The notes: generated by a model not told the origin, from the letters alone. Positions 15,571-23,815 are shown, numbered from the stretch's first letter. The stretch: DNA of 50,754 bases from Flavobacterium sp. (GCA_023259675.1 JALRGT010000018.1:1-50754), one strand, 5' to 3'. Numbers and translations are program-made.

Positions 15571-15696
15571 CATAACGTTATGCCACTTTGAGATGGCTGG
15601 AAATTCGTAACCGCTCAGTTTTCGGCTTAACAAAAAACTTGATGCGAAACGGCGATTCCACTAAACTCCAGCTATATCAAAATGGCTGTTGGCAGA
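15571..15696 (-). repeat. attC-like recombination site 2 (3' end of small lipoprotein unit)
   Basis: The two arms 15582-15601 and 15667-15686 are 20 bases each and complementary at 17 positions, giving a long imperfect hairpin with a 65-base apical region. On the minus strand the site opens TCTGCCAACAGCC and ends GCATAACGTTATG. Its outer TCTGCCAAC pairs with GTTAGCAGA at the unit's other boundary (16370-16378), with one G-T wobble. It aligns along its length with site 1. Confidence 0.6.
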
Positions 15697-16377
15697 TGTT
15701 TTTTTTAACTTATCCACGTTCTCCAAGAATCAATGATTTTCCATTTGCCATTTATTTTCTTTAAATATAAAGCTTTTCCGCTTCCGCAAAGTCCTCCACA
15801 ATAATACCCTAACTCAACATACGCTTTATTTTTATCTAATGAAAATATTGGAATATTCATTTCGTAAAATCTATAAAGCTCACCTTTTTTTCGTTTTTTC
15901 AATTCTAATTCATGAGTAGTCGAGTTTATTTTGCTTATTATATCATTGCTAATTCTAATTGTCTGCGGATTTAAATTTTGTTCCATTAACGTTAAAGAAT
16001 CTTTTGTAGAAAAAAATATTTCGTCATTAATTTTTCTGTCAATTAAATTATGCAATGAAACATTATTAAATGGAATTGGAATAGTGATTATTCCGTCTTT
16101 TCTTTTTTCTGGAATAGCAATATTAAGTTTCACTAAATCAACACAAAACATTTTAGATTCTTTTTCAGTTATTAATACATTTAAACTGTCTTGAATTATT
16201 ATAGTTTCTACAATTTCATTTATATCTTTAATATTTGAAGCATACAATTCATTCTCTTTACTTTTATGTTTGCAGTTAACTAAAAGAGTGAAAATTACAA
16301 TAAGTAAAAGTGTGTTTTTCATAGAACATTATTGGTTATCTTCAATTTACATTTCGTTTATTCAAAATCTCTGCTAA
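15576..16377 (-). mobile_element. Candidate integron-like gene cassette 2 (small lipoprotein cargo), about 0.8 kb
   Basis: Applying the G^TT rule, the unit runs from T at 16377 (minus GTTAGCAGA) to G at 15576 (minus AACG^TTATG). It contains one gene and one attC-like site and is preceded by leader 2. The size is typical of an integron cassette. Boundaries are inferred. Confidence 0.5.
15705..16322 (-). CDS. Uncharacterised lipoprotein (cassette cargo)
   Basis: The 205-residue protein has a lipobox (TLLVNC, Cys at 17). The central region is not recognised. The C-terminal block AYVELGYYCGGLCGSG followed by LYLKKINGKWKIID is one I have seen at the end of small secreted proteins in Bacteroidota; it looks like a beta-hairpin of an NTF2-like or immunity-type fold, but I cannot name the family. 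The two cysteines in YCGGLC could form a disulfide. It is the only gene of unit 2. The stop lies only 9 bases from the attC-like site, as is usual in cassettes. Confidence 0.6.
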   Translation of the reverse strand: MKNTLLLIVIFTLLVNCKHKSKENELYASNIKDINEIVETIIIQDSLNVLITEKESKMFCVDLVKLNIAIPEKRKDGIITIPIPFNNVSLHNLIDRKINDEIFFSTKDSLTLMEQNLNPQTIRISNDIISKINSTTHELELKKRKKGELYRFYEMNIPIFSLDKNKAYVELGYYCGGLCGSGKALYLKKINGKWKIIDSWRTWIS

Positions 16378-16523
16378 CTTGTATATAAGTCTGACAAAAT
16401 CAGACCTATCACCCCAAATTTGGGTCGCTTTGTCTGACAAACATCCCTATTTATCTTTCCCAAATATAATGTAATTTTTTCTTACAAATAATACGAATGA
16501 CCGATAAACCCAAAATAATCAAC
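16378..16523 (-). repeat. Leader repeat 2 (promoter-bearing block upstream of unit 2)
   Basis: It matches leader 1 in order and sequence but has an extra segment of about 40 bases. That segment holds the palindrome CCCAAATTTGGG and a second copy of GTCTGACAAA. The homology with leader 1 ends at AATCAAC (16517-16523), the same heptamer at which leader 1 meets the lipoprotein fragment. Confidence 0.55.
16461..16487 (-). promoter_or_regulatory. Leader promoter of unit 2
   Basis: On the minus strand TTG (16487-16485), a 16-base spacer and TATATTTG (16468-16461) read toward the small lipoprotein gene and, beyond attC-like site 2, the OLD-type ATPase. Confidence 0.6.
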
Positions 16524-16613
16524 GAGTATGACTCAATTCTATAAATTTCTGTAGGGTCTTTATTTGACAAAACCCAACACCCAAAAACACATTTCGCTAT
16601 TAAAAAGAACACA

Positions 16614-16621
16614 TATCTTTG
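16614..16621 (+). promoter_or_regulatory. -7 element (TATCTTTG) upstream of the methyltransferase operon
   Basis: TATCTTTG, overlapped by a second match TACATTTG at 16622-16629, lies 33 bases before the start codon. A convincing -33 TTG is not seen. Confidence 0.4.
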
Positions 16622-16654
16622 TACATTTGCGCTTTGGATTTAACAACAACCATA

Positions 16655-17179
16655 ATGTACGAAAAAACGTTTCCCAATAAAAGATTCAAGCATACCTTAG
16701 AATTCCTGAACAAACACATCAACACCACTGAAACCGTATTGGATTTAGGCGTTGAAAATCCGTTTTCGAAAATCATGAAAGCCGAAGGTTTTCAAGTGAC
16801 CAACACCACGGGAGAAGATTTAGACCTAGACCAATCGGTATTTTCTAAAGAAAAAAAGGATGTGGTGACTGCCTTTGAAATTTTCGAACATTTATTGAAT
16901 CCGTTTACCATTTTAAGCGAAATTAAATCGGACAAATTATTCATTTCTATTCCGCTGCGTTTATGGTTTTCTCCGGCGTACCGAAGCAAAACCGATATGT
17001 GGGACCGCCATTACCATGAATTTGAAGATTGGCAACTGGACTGGCTGCTGGAAAAAACGGGATGGAAAATCATCGACCGTCAAAAATGGACCAATCCGGT
17101 GAAAAAATTCGGTATTCGTCCGCTCTTGCGACGTTTCACCAATCGTTATTATATTGTTTACGCAGAAAAAATAAAATAA
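16655..17179 (+). CDS. Class I SAM-dependent methyltransferase-like protein
   Basis: A methyltransferase motif I-like strand (TVLDLGVENPFSKIM) and an acidic second strand (TTGEDLDLDQ) are visible, followed by TAFEIFEHLLNPF, in which FEIFEH matches the post-II region of the family. The start at 16655 (MYEKTFPNKRF) gives 174 residues; the frame extends to 16619, but those codons overlap the promoter element. The next gene, a GT2 glycosyltransferase, begins 48 bases downstream. The pair may modify a lipid or polysaccharide, given the Mla-type transporter genes that follow. Confidence 0.75.
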   Translation: MYEKTFPNKRFKHTLEFLNKHINTTETVLDLGVENPFSKIMKAEGFQVTNTTGEDLDLDQSVFSKEKKDVVTAFEIFEHLLNPFTILSEIKSDKLFISIPLRLWFSPAYRSKTDMWDRHYHEFEDWQLDWLLEKTGWKIIDRQKWTNPVKKFGIRPLLRRFTNRYYIVYAEKIK

Positions 17180-17227
17180 ACAGCTTGGTCAAAGTGCTAC
17201 ACTTTGCCTAAGTTTTGAAAACAACCC

Positions 17228-18076
17228 ATGAAATATTACATCGTTATTCCGGCTCACAATGAGGAAGCATTCATTGCTTTGACTTTGCAATCGCTGATTT
17301 CACAAACGGTTTTACCTAAAAAAGTAGTCATTGTCAATGATAATTCTACCGACAAAACAGAAGAGATTGTGCTGGCTTTCGCCAAAGAGCATCCGTTTAT
17401 CAGTTTGGTCAATAAAACTTCGAGTGCGATTCATCTTCCGGGGAGCAAGGTAATTCAGGCGTTCCAAAAAGGATTGGAAACCTTGGACGAAGATTATGAC
17501 GTGATCGTAAAACTGGATTCTGATTTGATTTTGCCCGACAATTATTTTGAAACCATAACCCAACATTTTCAATCGGATGACAAAATCGGAATGGCAGGCG
17601 GGTTTTGTTATATTGAAAAAAATGGCGACTGGGTTCTGGAAAACCTAACCGACAAAGATCACATTCGTGGTGCGCTAAAGGCCTACCGAAAAGAAACTTT
17701 CAAACAAATTGGCGGTTTAAAACCACAAATGGGTTGGGATACCGTTGACGAATTGTTGTGTAAATTCTACGGTTGGAAAATCGTTACCGATTCGAGCTTG
17801 AAGGTTAAACACCTGAAACCTACGGGAGCCAACTACAACAAAACGGCGCGATACAAACAAGGAGAAGCCTTTTATACACTGGGTTATGGTTTTTGGATTA
17901 CGGCAATTGCTTCGGCAAAATTGTCCTTTATGAAAAAGAAACCGTTCTTGTTTTTGGATTACATCAAAGGGTTTTGGAAAGCCAAATCGGCAAAAACACC
18001 GCTGATGGTTACACCGGAACAGGCGAAATTTATTCAGAACTATCGTTTGCAAAAAATGAAAGAGAAGCTTTTCTAA
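17228..18076 (+). CDS. Family 2 glycosyltransferase
   Basis: The 282-residue GT-A enzyme opens with IPAHNEEAFIALTLQSL and the UDP-sugar binding VNDNSTDKTEE. Its metal-binding DXD is LDSDL, and the acceptor-loop GWDTVDELL is conserved. A C-terminal hydrophobic or basic stretch may touch the membrane. It lies between a methyltransferase gene and an MlaE/MlaF pair on the same strand. The sugar and acceptor cannot be read from the sequence. Confidence 0.88.
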   Translation: MKYYIVIPAHNEEAFIALTLQSLISQTVLPKKVVIVNDNSTDKTEEIVLAFAKEHPFISLVNKTSSAIHLPGSKVIQAFQKGLETLDEDYDVIVKLDSDLILPDNYFETITQHFQSDDKIGMAGGFCYIEKNGDWVLENLTDKDHIRGALKAYRKETFKQIGGLKPQMGWDTVDELLCKFYGWKIVTDSSLKVKHLKPTGANYNKTARYKQGEAFYTLGYGFWITAIASAKLSFMKKKPFLFLDYIKGFWKAKSAKTPLMVTPEQAKFIQNYRLQKMKEKLF

Positions 18077-18145
18077 GGAAAAACCCATAATTCATTACGC
18101 CTAACTCATAACTATTTTCGTATTTTAGCCCATATTTGTAAAAAC

Positions 18146-18895
18146 ATGATGCTCATTAGATATTTATCTCAAATTGGCCAATACTTTTTGATGATCAAGG
18201 AAATTTTCAACAAACAAACCAAATGGTCTGTGATGCGAAATCTGATCTTCAAAGAAATTGACGACCTCATCATCGATTCCCTCGGAATTGTTGCCTTTAT
18301 TTCGTTTTTCGTAGGTGGTGTGGTTTCGATACAGACGGCACTGAATTTAACCAATCCCTTGATTCCGAAATACCTGATTGGTTTTGCGACACGACAATCA
18401 GTCATATTAGAATTTGCGCCTACTTTTATTTCGATCATTATGGCCGGAAAAATGGGTTCTTTTATTACGTCAAGTATTGGTACCATGCGCGTTACCGAGC
18501 AAATTGATGCTTTGGAAGTGATGGGTGTCAACTCCTTAAATTATCTTGTTTTCCCTAAAATGATTGCCTTGTTACTGTATCCATTCGTAATTGGAATCAG
18601 TATGTTTCTTGGAGTTTTGGGTGGATGGATGGCTGCCGTTTATGGTGGTTTTACTTCAAGTGCCGAATTTATAAACGGAGCACAACTTGAATTTATTCCG
18701 TTTCACATCACGTATGCGTTTATCAAAACATTAATATTTGCCATCTTGTTGGCAACGATTCCTTCTTTTCATGGGTATTACATGAAAGGTGGTGCTCTCG
18801 AAGTGGGTAAAGCCAGTACAATTTCCTTTGTTTGGACTTCCGTTTCAATCATTCTTTTCAATTATATACTAACGCAGTTGTTACTCGGTTCATGA
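18146..18895 (+). CDS. mlaE: MlaE/YrbE-family ABC transporter permease
   Basis: This inner-membrane permease of the Mla-type lipid transporter has 249 residues and five to six hydrophobic helices. The family block GGVVSIQTALNL, the coupling segment ITSSIGTMRVTEQIDALEVMG and the long C-terminal hydrophobic tract are intact. Its stop overlaps the start of the ATPase gene (ATGA), so the two are co-translated. In proteobacteria MlaE works with MlaF and the MCE protein MlaD to move phospholipids between membranes; no MCE gene follows here. Confidence 0.9.
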   Translation: MMLIRYLSQIGQYFLMIKEIFNKQTKWSVMRNLIFKEIDDLIIDSLGIVAFISFFVGGVVSIQTALNLTNPLIPKYLIGFATRQSVILEFAPTFISIIMAGKMGSFITSSIGTMRVTEQIDALEVMGVNSLNYLVFPKMIALLLYPFVIGISMFLGVLGGWMAAVYGGFTSSAEFINGAQLEFIPFHITYAFIKTLIFAILLATIPSFHGYYMKGGALEVGKASTISFVWTSVSIILFNYILTQLLLGS

Positions 18896-19653
18896 TAGAA
18901 ATAAAAAACATAGAGAAATCTTTTGGCGATAGCAAAGTACTTAAAGGTATTTCGACCATTTTTGAAGCCGGAAAAACCAACTTAATAATTGGACAAAGTG
19001 GTTCCGGAAAAACGGTATTATTGAAAAGCCTTTTAGGCATTCATTCGCCAGATTCAGGAACGATTTCTTTTGATGGCAGGATTTATTCTGAATTAAATGC
19101 CGATGAAAAAAGAGAATTGCGTACCGAAATAGGTATGGTTTTTCAAGGAAGTGCTTTATTCGATTCGATGACAGTGGAAGAAAACGTGGGTTTCCCTTTG
19201 CGAATGTTTACCAATGAAAGCAAAGCAGAAATCAAAGAACGCGTTGATTTTGTTCTGGAAAGAGTCAATCTGGTTAACGCACACCATAAATTACCTTCAG
19301 AAATTTCAGGAGGGATGCAAAAGCGTGTGGCCATTGCCCGTGCTATCGTTAACAATCCAAAATACTTATTTTGCGACGAACCCAATTCTGGTTTAGACCC
19401 GAACACCGCTATATTAATTGACAACCTCATCCAGGAAATCACTGAGGAATACAATATCACTACGGTCATTAACACCCATGATATGAACTCGGTAATGGAA
19501 ATTGGAGATAAAATTTTATTCCTGAAAAATGGCGTAAAAGCCTGGGAAGGCACAAAGGAAGAAATTTTCAGAACCGATAACGAAGCGGTTGTCGATTTTG
19601 TGTATTCTTCAGAATTGTTCAAAAAAGTTCGCGAAGCGTATTTGAAAGGATAG
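18892..19653 (+). CDS. mlaF: MlaF-like ABC transporter ATP-binding protein
   Basis: The 253-residue ATPase has Walker A GQSGSGKT, signature SGGMQKR, Walker B YLFCDEPNSGLD and H-loop NTHDM. The SGGMQKR form and GLDP are characteristic of MlaF/Ttg2A. The start at 18892 overlaps the mlaE stop by 4 bases; an in-frame ATG at 18832 lies inside mlaE and is not favoured. A strong terminator follows, so an MCE partner must be encoded elsewhere. Confidence 0.92.
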   Translation: MIEIKNIEKSFGDSKVLKGISTIFEAGKTNLIIGQSGSGKTVLLKSLLGIHSPDSGTISFDGRIYSELNADEKRELRTEIGMVFQGSALFDSMTVEENVGFPLRMFTNESKAEIKERVDFVLERVNLVNAHHKLPSEISGGMQKRVAIARAIVNNPKYLFCDEPNSGLDPNTAILIDNLIQEITEEYNITTVINTHDMNSVMEIGDKILFLKNGVKAWEGTKEEIFRTDNEAVVDFVYSSELFKKVREAYLKG

Positions 19654-19679
19654 TTTTTTAAATTCCAAATAATCAAAAT

Positions 19680-19722
19680 CCCAAATTCCAATTTACTGTA
19701 AAGTTGGAATTTGGGTTTTTTT
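19680..19722 (+). terminator. Intrinsic terminator after mlaF
   Basis: A perfect 12-bp stem (19680-19691 with 19704-19715) is followed by seven T residues on the plus strand. The sequence is of the CAAATTCCAA type, common in flavobacterial intergenic repeats, and another AAATTCCAAA lies just before it. Confidence 0.85.
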
Positions 19723-20326
19723 AATTAGCGTTTTTTATCAATTCCACCTCGGCATTCGGATTAAAGAGATAGGTTTTTCCGGTATGGATTTCCAAACATT
19801 CGAAACGCTTGGTACGAACAGCTATCTTCTTAAAAACTTTACCATTTTTTATTCTGAAAACGCTCCCGTACGGAATTTCGAAAACATAGTTTTTATCGTT
19901 TTGCGGGTCGAATTGTTTCAATGCCAAAGACAACGTAGTATCGGTATCACTACTGGCCGATGGATTCCTGAAATGACGCGCCAATAAAGGCAAAAGATGA
20001 TTGGGGAAAATTTCAGGGCGAATAAACGGAATCATCATCCGTTGAAAAGAATGCTTCCACTCGTTCCCATGCGGTTTAATTTGGCGACCGTATTTTTCAA
20101 AAGCCACCAGATGGGAAATCTCGTGAATCAAAGTGATCAAAAACCGGTATTTATTCAAACTGGCATTTACCGTAATTTCATGTTTCCCACTCAAACCACG
20201 ACGATAATCACCATGACGCGTTTGCCGTTCGTTCACAATTTTCAGATGCACCTGATTCGTTACGATTAACTCGAAAACGGGTTTCACGGCATGTTCCGGT
20301 AAATATTTGGCTAAGGTATCGCTCAA
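19721..20326 (-). CDS. SprT-like zinc metalloprotease-fold protein
   Basis: The zinc site is H68-E69-I-S-H72 with a third histidine at H86 (PHGNEW), matching SprT/Spartan-like proteins. The 201-residue protein also has a C-terminal beta-rich part (FRIKNGKVFKKIAV, then KTYLFNPNAEVE). SprT-like proteases in eukaryotes act on DNA-protein crosslinks; the bacterial members are poorly studied. The stop overlaps the T-run of the mlaF terminator. Confidence 0.8.
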   Translation of the reverse strand: MSDTLAKYLPEHAVKPVFELIVTNQVHLKIVNERQTRHGDYRRGLSGKHEITVNASLNKYRFLITLIHEISHLVAFEKYGRQIKPHGNEWKHSFQRMMIPFIRPEIFPNHLLPLLARHFRNPSASSDTDTTLSLALKQFDPQNDKNYVFEIPYGSVFRIKNGKVFKKIAVRTKRFECLEIHTGKTYLFNPNAEVELIKNAN

Positions 20327-20330
20327 AATA

Positions 20331-20385
20331 ATTATGAGTTATAAATTATAAATTATGAGTTATGAGTTATGGGTTATGGGTTAGT
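20331..20385. repeat. Low-complexity TTATGAGTTATAAATTA-type repeat
   Basis: Short imperfect tandem units of AATTATGAGTT, then TTATGGG, fill the gap between the SprT-like and SDR genes. A related sequence in the opposite sense (CCCATAATTCATTACG, ACTCATAACT) lies at about 18085-18114. Such stretches recur between genes in flavobacteria. Confidence 0.55.
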
Positions 20386-21051
20386 AGATGAAACTTGCAA
20401 CACTTTTCCATTAAAATACTTATTTCCTGTCAACGTAAAATCGTAAATATAATTAGCCATTTCGACGGCAGTAATAGGTGCTTGATATCCCGGAAATGCT
20501 TCTTCCAACATTTCGGTTTGTACGGCCCCAAGAGCCAACACATTAAATGCAATACCTCGTTCTTTGTACTCTTCGGCCAATAATTCCGATAACGTAATCA
20601 CGGCTCCTTTACTGGAGCTATAAGCCGCCAATCCTGCAAACTTTAGGCTTCCTTGGATTCCGCCCATTGAACTAATGGTAACCACATGGCTCCCTTTTTG
20701 TAAAAAAGGTAAAACTACTTGCGTCAAATTGGCCACTCCAAAAACATTCACTTTATAGACATTTTCAAAATCGGCTTGGGTTAAGGTTTCAAAAGGTTTG
20801 CAAACCAAACTCCCGGCATTATGCACCAAAGCATCTACTTTTTTCCAAGTGGTTTTTATAAAATCCTGTACTTTTTCTAATTCGGCTTCATCAGACAAAT
20901 CAACTGAAAGACAACTGATATTTTGATGTTCAATAAGCGTTTGTGGTGTTTTTCTGGAAATGGCTAAAACCTGATGACCGGCATTGGCAAAAAGCAAGGC
21001 CAATTCATATCCTATTCCCCTACTCGTTCCTGTGATAATTATGTTTTTCAT
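20374..21051 (-). CDS. Short-chain dehydrogenase/reductase
   Basis: A classical SDR of 225 residues: cofactor motif GTSRGIG (8-14), NAG (78-80), catalytic serine in TISSMGG, and Y144-X3-K148. The lack of a basic-residue signature makes NAD versus NADP hard to call; R33 after the second strand favours NADPH. Substrate unknown. It is upstream of the SprT-like gene on the same strand, with the low-complexity repeat between. Confidence 0.88.
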   Translation of the reverse strand: MKNIIITGTSRGIGYELALLFANAGHQVLAISRKTPQTLIEHQNISCLSVDLSDEAELEKVQDFIKTTWKKVDALVHNAGSLVCKPFETLTQADFENVYKVNVFGVANLTQVVLPFLQKGSHVVTISSMGGIQGSLKFAGLAAYSSSKGAVITLSELLAEEYKERGIAFNVLALGAVQTEMLEEAFPGYQAPITAVEMANYIYDFTLTGNKYFNGKVLQVSSTNP

Positions 21052-21082
21052 ATCGCAAAAATAAACAAAAACATATAAATGA

Positions 21083-22063
21083 TTACTTCATTTGAATTTC
21101 TTGGGTAGACGTATTTGCCATTTGACTGACTGCAGGAAGCAATTCTTGGATAAATGAAGTCATATGCGAAATATCCATCGCTTTAAACTCATCTGAAACA
21201 TGATGGTAGTATTCGAAATTTTCAAAATCAAAAGTACTTATCGATTGACAAGGCTTCTTGAAAACCTTGAAAAAAGAATAATTATCGGAACGGTAAAACA
21301 ACTGGAATTCGGCTTCTTTTGGCAAAAACCCAATGGTATTTTTTCCGGTATATGTATTAATTTTTTGTGCCATATTCGATTTATCGAATCCGGTAATATA
21401 GGCCAAATAATCTCTCTTCATAGGCACTCCAATCATTTCGATATTTAATTGAGAGTATAAATTAAATTTCTGTGCTTGTAATTTTTTGGCCAAATGTTTT
21501 GAACCTAACAATCCTTTTTCTTCACCGGCAAAAAACACCACCAGAATACTTCGTTTATTCGTTTTGGTTTCACTGAAAAATTTGGCCATTTCAGCCACTG
21601 CAGTCACTCCGGAAGCATCATCATTGGCACCATTATTTACAAAATCGGCATTTGCCTCTTTTTTATTAAGTCCGATATGATCGAAATGGGCGCTCAGAAT
21701 TAGAAATTCATTTTTTAACACGGGGTCGTTTCCTTCGACAAAACCTACAACATTATACGCTACTTCTTCCTTAAACGTTGACAACGTGTCTCTATAAGTT
21801 GCAAAATACGGTTTTACTTTATTTGCTTTTAAAAACTGTTCCAAAAAACCGGCAGCTTTTTCCATTCCTTTGGTTCCGGTTTCCCGTCCTTCCATTTCAT
21901 CCGAAGAAAGCGTTTGTAAAAAGGAAGCAACCTCATCTGAATCAACTTTATACGAAATGGTAATCTCATTCCCCAATGATTCAATAGTAGCTTGGGCAGT
22001 AACATCAGCAATAAAACTTTGGCTAAAAAACAGAACTGAAACGAGTGAAAATATTTTTTTCAT
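21083..22063 (-). CDS. Secreted M28-family zinc aminopeptidase
   Basis: The start at 22063 (MKKIFSLVSVLFF) gives a clean signal peptide ending near VTAQA and a 326-residue protein; the longer frame to 22093 would spoil it. The di-zinc ligands of M28 are visible: HFD of LSAHFDHIG, D of GANDDASG, EE of FAGEEKG, D of RSDNY and H of YYHHVSD. An aminopeptidase or glutaminyl-cyclase-like activity in the periplasm or outside the cell is expected. No T9SS C-terminal domain is seen. Confidence 0.88.
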   Translation of the reverse strand: MKKIFSLVSVLFFSQSFIADVTAQATIESLGNEITISYKVDSDEVASFLQTLSSDEMEGRETGTKGMEKAAGFLEQFLKANKVKPYFATYRDTLSTFKEEVAYNVVGFVEGNDPVLKNEFLILSAHFDHIGLNKKEANADFVNNGANDDASGVTAVAEMAKFFSETKTNKRSILVVFFAGEEKGLLGSKHLAKKLQAQKFNLYSQLNIEMIGVPMKRDYLAYITGFDKSNMAQKINTYTGKNTIGFLPKEAEFQLFYRSDNYSFFKVFKKPCQSISTFDFENFEYYHHVSDEFKAMDISHMTSFIQELLPAVSQMANTSTQEIQMK

Positions 22064-22096
22064 AATAGAATAAAATTGAAATGGTTGCACCATGAT

Positions 22097-22738
22097 TTAT
22101 TGTTTGACATATTTTTTAAACACTTTATATCCTTGAAAAAATGCTAAAGTCAAGAAAAAAAGCGGAATGATTACCGGCATAATGTACTTGGAAAAACTGC
22201 TCGTATTAACCGCAATGGCATTCAATAAAAACACTAAAGTAATCATTCCGGACAAAGTCCCCAAACTTGTTCCGAAAACGTAAAAATACCTATTCTTTTT
22301 CTCGGTTGTGATGTAATTGCCATTTATCAAATACAAATTCCATCCCGTCCAAAAAGGAAGCTGTAAAAAGTTTAAACTACTTAAAAGCAACCCGATCAGA
22401 AAAGGAGAATAAAGAATGTATTTTTCTAAATAGTTATGTCCGGAAACCGTTTGGTTCGAATAGGAATAAAAAGAATAGGCCAAAAACAGTAAAAAGAAAA
22501 ACCCGAATACATCGATTGCTTTCATTAGCTTCTTGTTACTCACTAACTTATTGGCAAAAATCAACGTAACATAAACCACCAAAACCTCTATAAAAACAAC
22601 TCCCAACAAATAGTACAATAGTTTTTCAATTCCCCATTTATCGTATATTTCATAGCCAACAACATTCAAATACCCGAGCGGAACTGAGCCGATATAACTT
22701 ACCAAAAAACCAACCAAACTATTTTTTAGAACACCCAT
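22097..22738 (-). CDS. LysE-like translocator family membrane protein
   Basis: The 213-residue protein has six predicted hydrophobic helices. The GSVPLGYLNVVG segment in helix 1 corresponds to the PGP-type motif of LysE/RhtB amino-acid exporters, and the long hydrophilic loop is in the middle. Bacteroidota members are often annotated this way without a proven substrate. It follows the ATP-grasp gene by only 5 bases, suggesting joint function, possibly export of the ATP-grasp product. Confidence 0.6.
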   Translation of the reverse strand: MGVLKNSLVGFLVSYIGSVPLGYLNVVGYEIYDKWGIEKLLYYLLGVVFIEVLVVYVTLIFANKLVSNKKLMKAIDVFGFFFLLFLAYSFYSYSNQTVSGHNYLEKYILYSPFLIGLLLSSLNFLQLPFWTGWNLYLINGNYITTEKKNRYFYVFGTSLGTLSGMITLVFLLNAIAVNTSSFSKYIMPVIIPLFFLTLAFFQGYKVFKKYVKQ

Positions 22739-22743
22739 TTTTT

Positions 22744-23805
22744 TTAGAAATTCACAATTTTACTGCTTTGTTTTAAATGCATACGGTATTCCTTCATCCC
22801 TTCTTTATGGGACAAATAGGGACTGCCTTTTTTATTGTTGGCGATACTGATTTCGTACATATAGGTAATGTGTCTGAATAATTCTTTCCACGCAAAAAAT
22901 AGAGAATGTTCGGGATCGTAAATATGCGTGGGTTCACTTGCAGCTCCGTTTAATTCAACGATTGAAAAATTTCCCCCTCGTTCTAAATCTTCCAATGAAT
23001 GGTACATCACATCCAACCTTCCGAAATAGAATCCCGGAATTTTCAGGCACATGTCATTGATGGTTTCGGTTAATCTTGGAGTAATCCAGTGACTGCAATC
23101 TATAAATTTAGCACCACGGGCATGATTTCCATAAGGCACTAAATTGAGTTTTTCTCCCTTTGGCAAAATATTCAATAATTTTATTCCGTGTTCTTTTTCC
23201 AATGTTTGATATTGCAATTCATAACGAGGATTTTTCTGGATTAATTGTGCAATTGTAGAAATACCATCTCCTGTAACAATTACAAATTCCTTGGAAACAA
23301 TTCCGGTAATTCTCCCTTTTTGTTCATCTGGATAACGCACATAAAAAATACCCACTTCGTGTTGATATGGAATCAAATCTTGTATTAAAAAATCGAAATC
23401 CGCTTTTTGATGATAGGCTTTTAAGTCCTCGACAGAATTGATTTTCTTGACCCCAGAACCTCTTAAACCAATGTCCGGCTTTGCAATGAAAGGATACTTT
23501 AATTCTAAATCCTCAATTACGCAAACGACATCTTCAAATGAAAGACCTTCTGAAACCAGTCCGGTCTTAGGGTAATAGTGTTTTGGAATCAAGTCATAAA
23601 TCGCTTTTTTGGATTCCATTATAAAGCCTCCATTTTTTATCGTGGGATTGGAGGCATTGAAGAAAAAAAGGCTTTTAGCCCGAATGGAATAATACCCCCA
23701 CAGAAAATAAACGGGAATATAAACAATTTGGAAAGGCCAATATTCCCAATTTGCAATCTTATGTAAAATCAATTTGTTTCTTCTGTTCACTTTCAATCGA
23801 ATCAA
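22744..23805 (-). CDS. ATP-grasp domain protein
   Basis: The 353-residue protein has an N-terminal hydrophobic segment (about 22-38) and then an ATP-grasp fold: FIAKPDIGLRGSGV (ATP-binding lysine and glycine-rich loop), FLIQDLIPY, and the metal-binding end FSIVELNGAASEPTHIYDP with its E and N. D-Ala-D-Ala ligases and carboxylate-amine ligases share this fold; the specific substrates are unknown. It lies in a minus-strand run with the LysE-like exporter gene 5 bases downstream. Confidence 0.75.
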   Translation of the reverse strand: MIRLKVNRRNKLILHKIANWEYWPFQIVYIPVYFLWGYYSIRAKSLFFFNASNPTIKNGGFIMESKKAIYDLIPKHYYPKTGLVSEGLSFEDVVCVIEDLELKYPFIAKPDIGLRGSGVKKINSVEDLKAYHQKADFDFLIQDLIPYQHEVGIFYVRYPDEQKGRITGIVSKEFVIVTGDGISTIAQLIQKNPRYELQYQTLEKEHGIKLLNILPKGEKLNLVPYGNHARGAKFIDCSHWITPRLTETINDMCLKIPGFYFGRLDVMYHSLEDLERGGNFSIVELNGAASEPTHIYDPEHSLFFAWKELFRHITYMYEISIANNKKGSPYLSHKEGMKEYRMHLKQSSKIVNF

Positions 23806-23815
23806 TTTTTTATTT

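Noticed and set aside
11031..16523. Insertion sequence or transposon explanation for the repeats
   Set aside because: No transposase frame, terminal inverted repeats or target duplications are seen; the boundary pairing fits cassette sites better.
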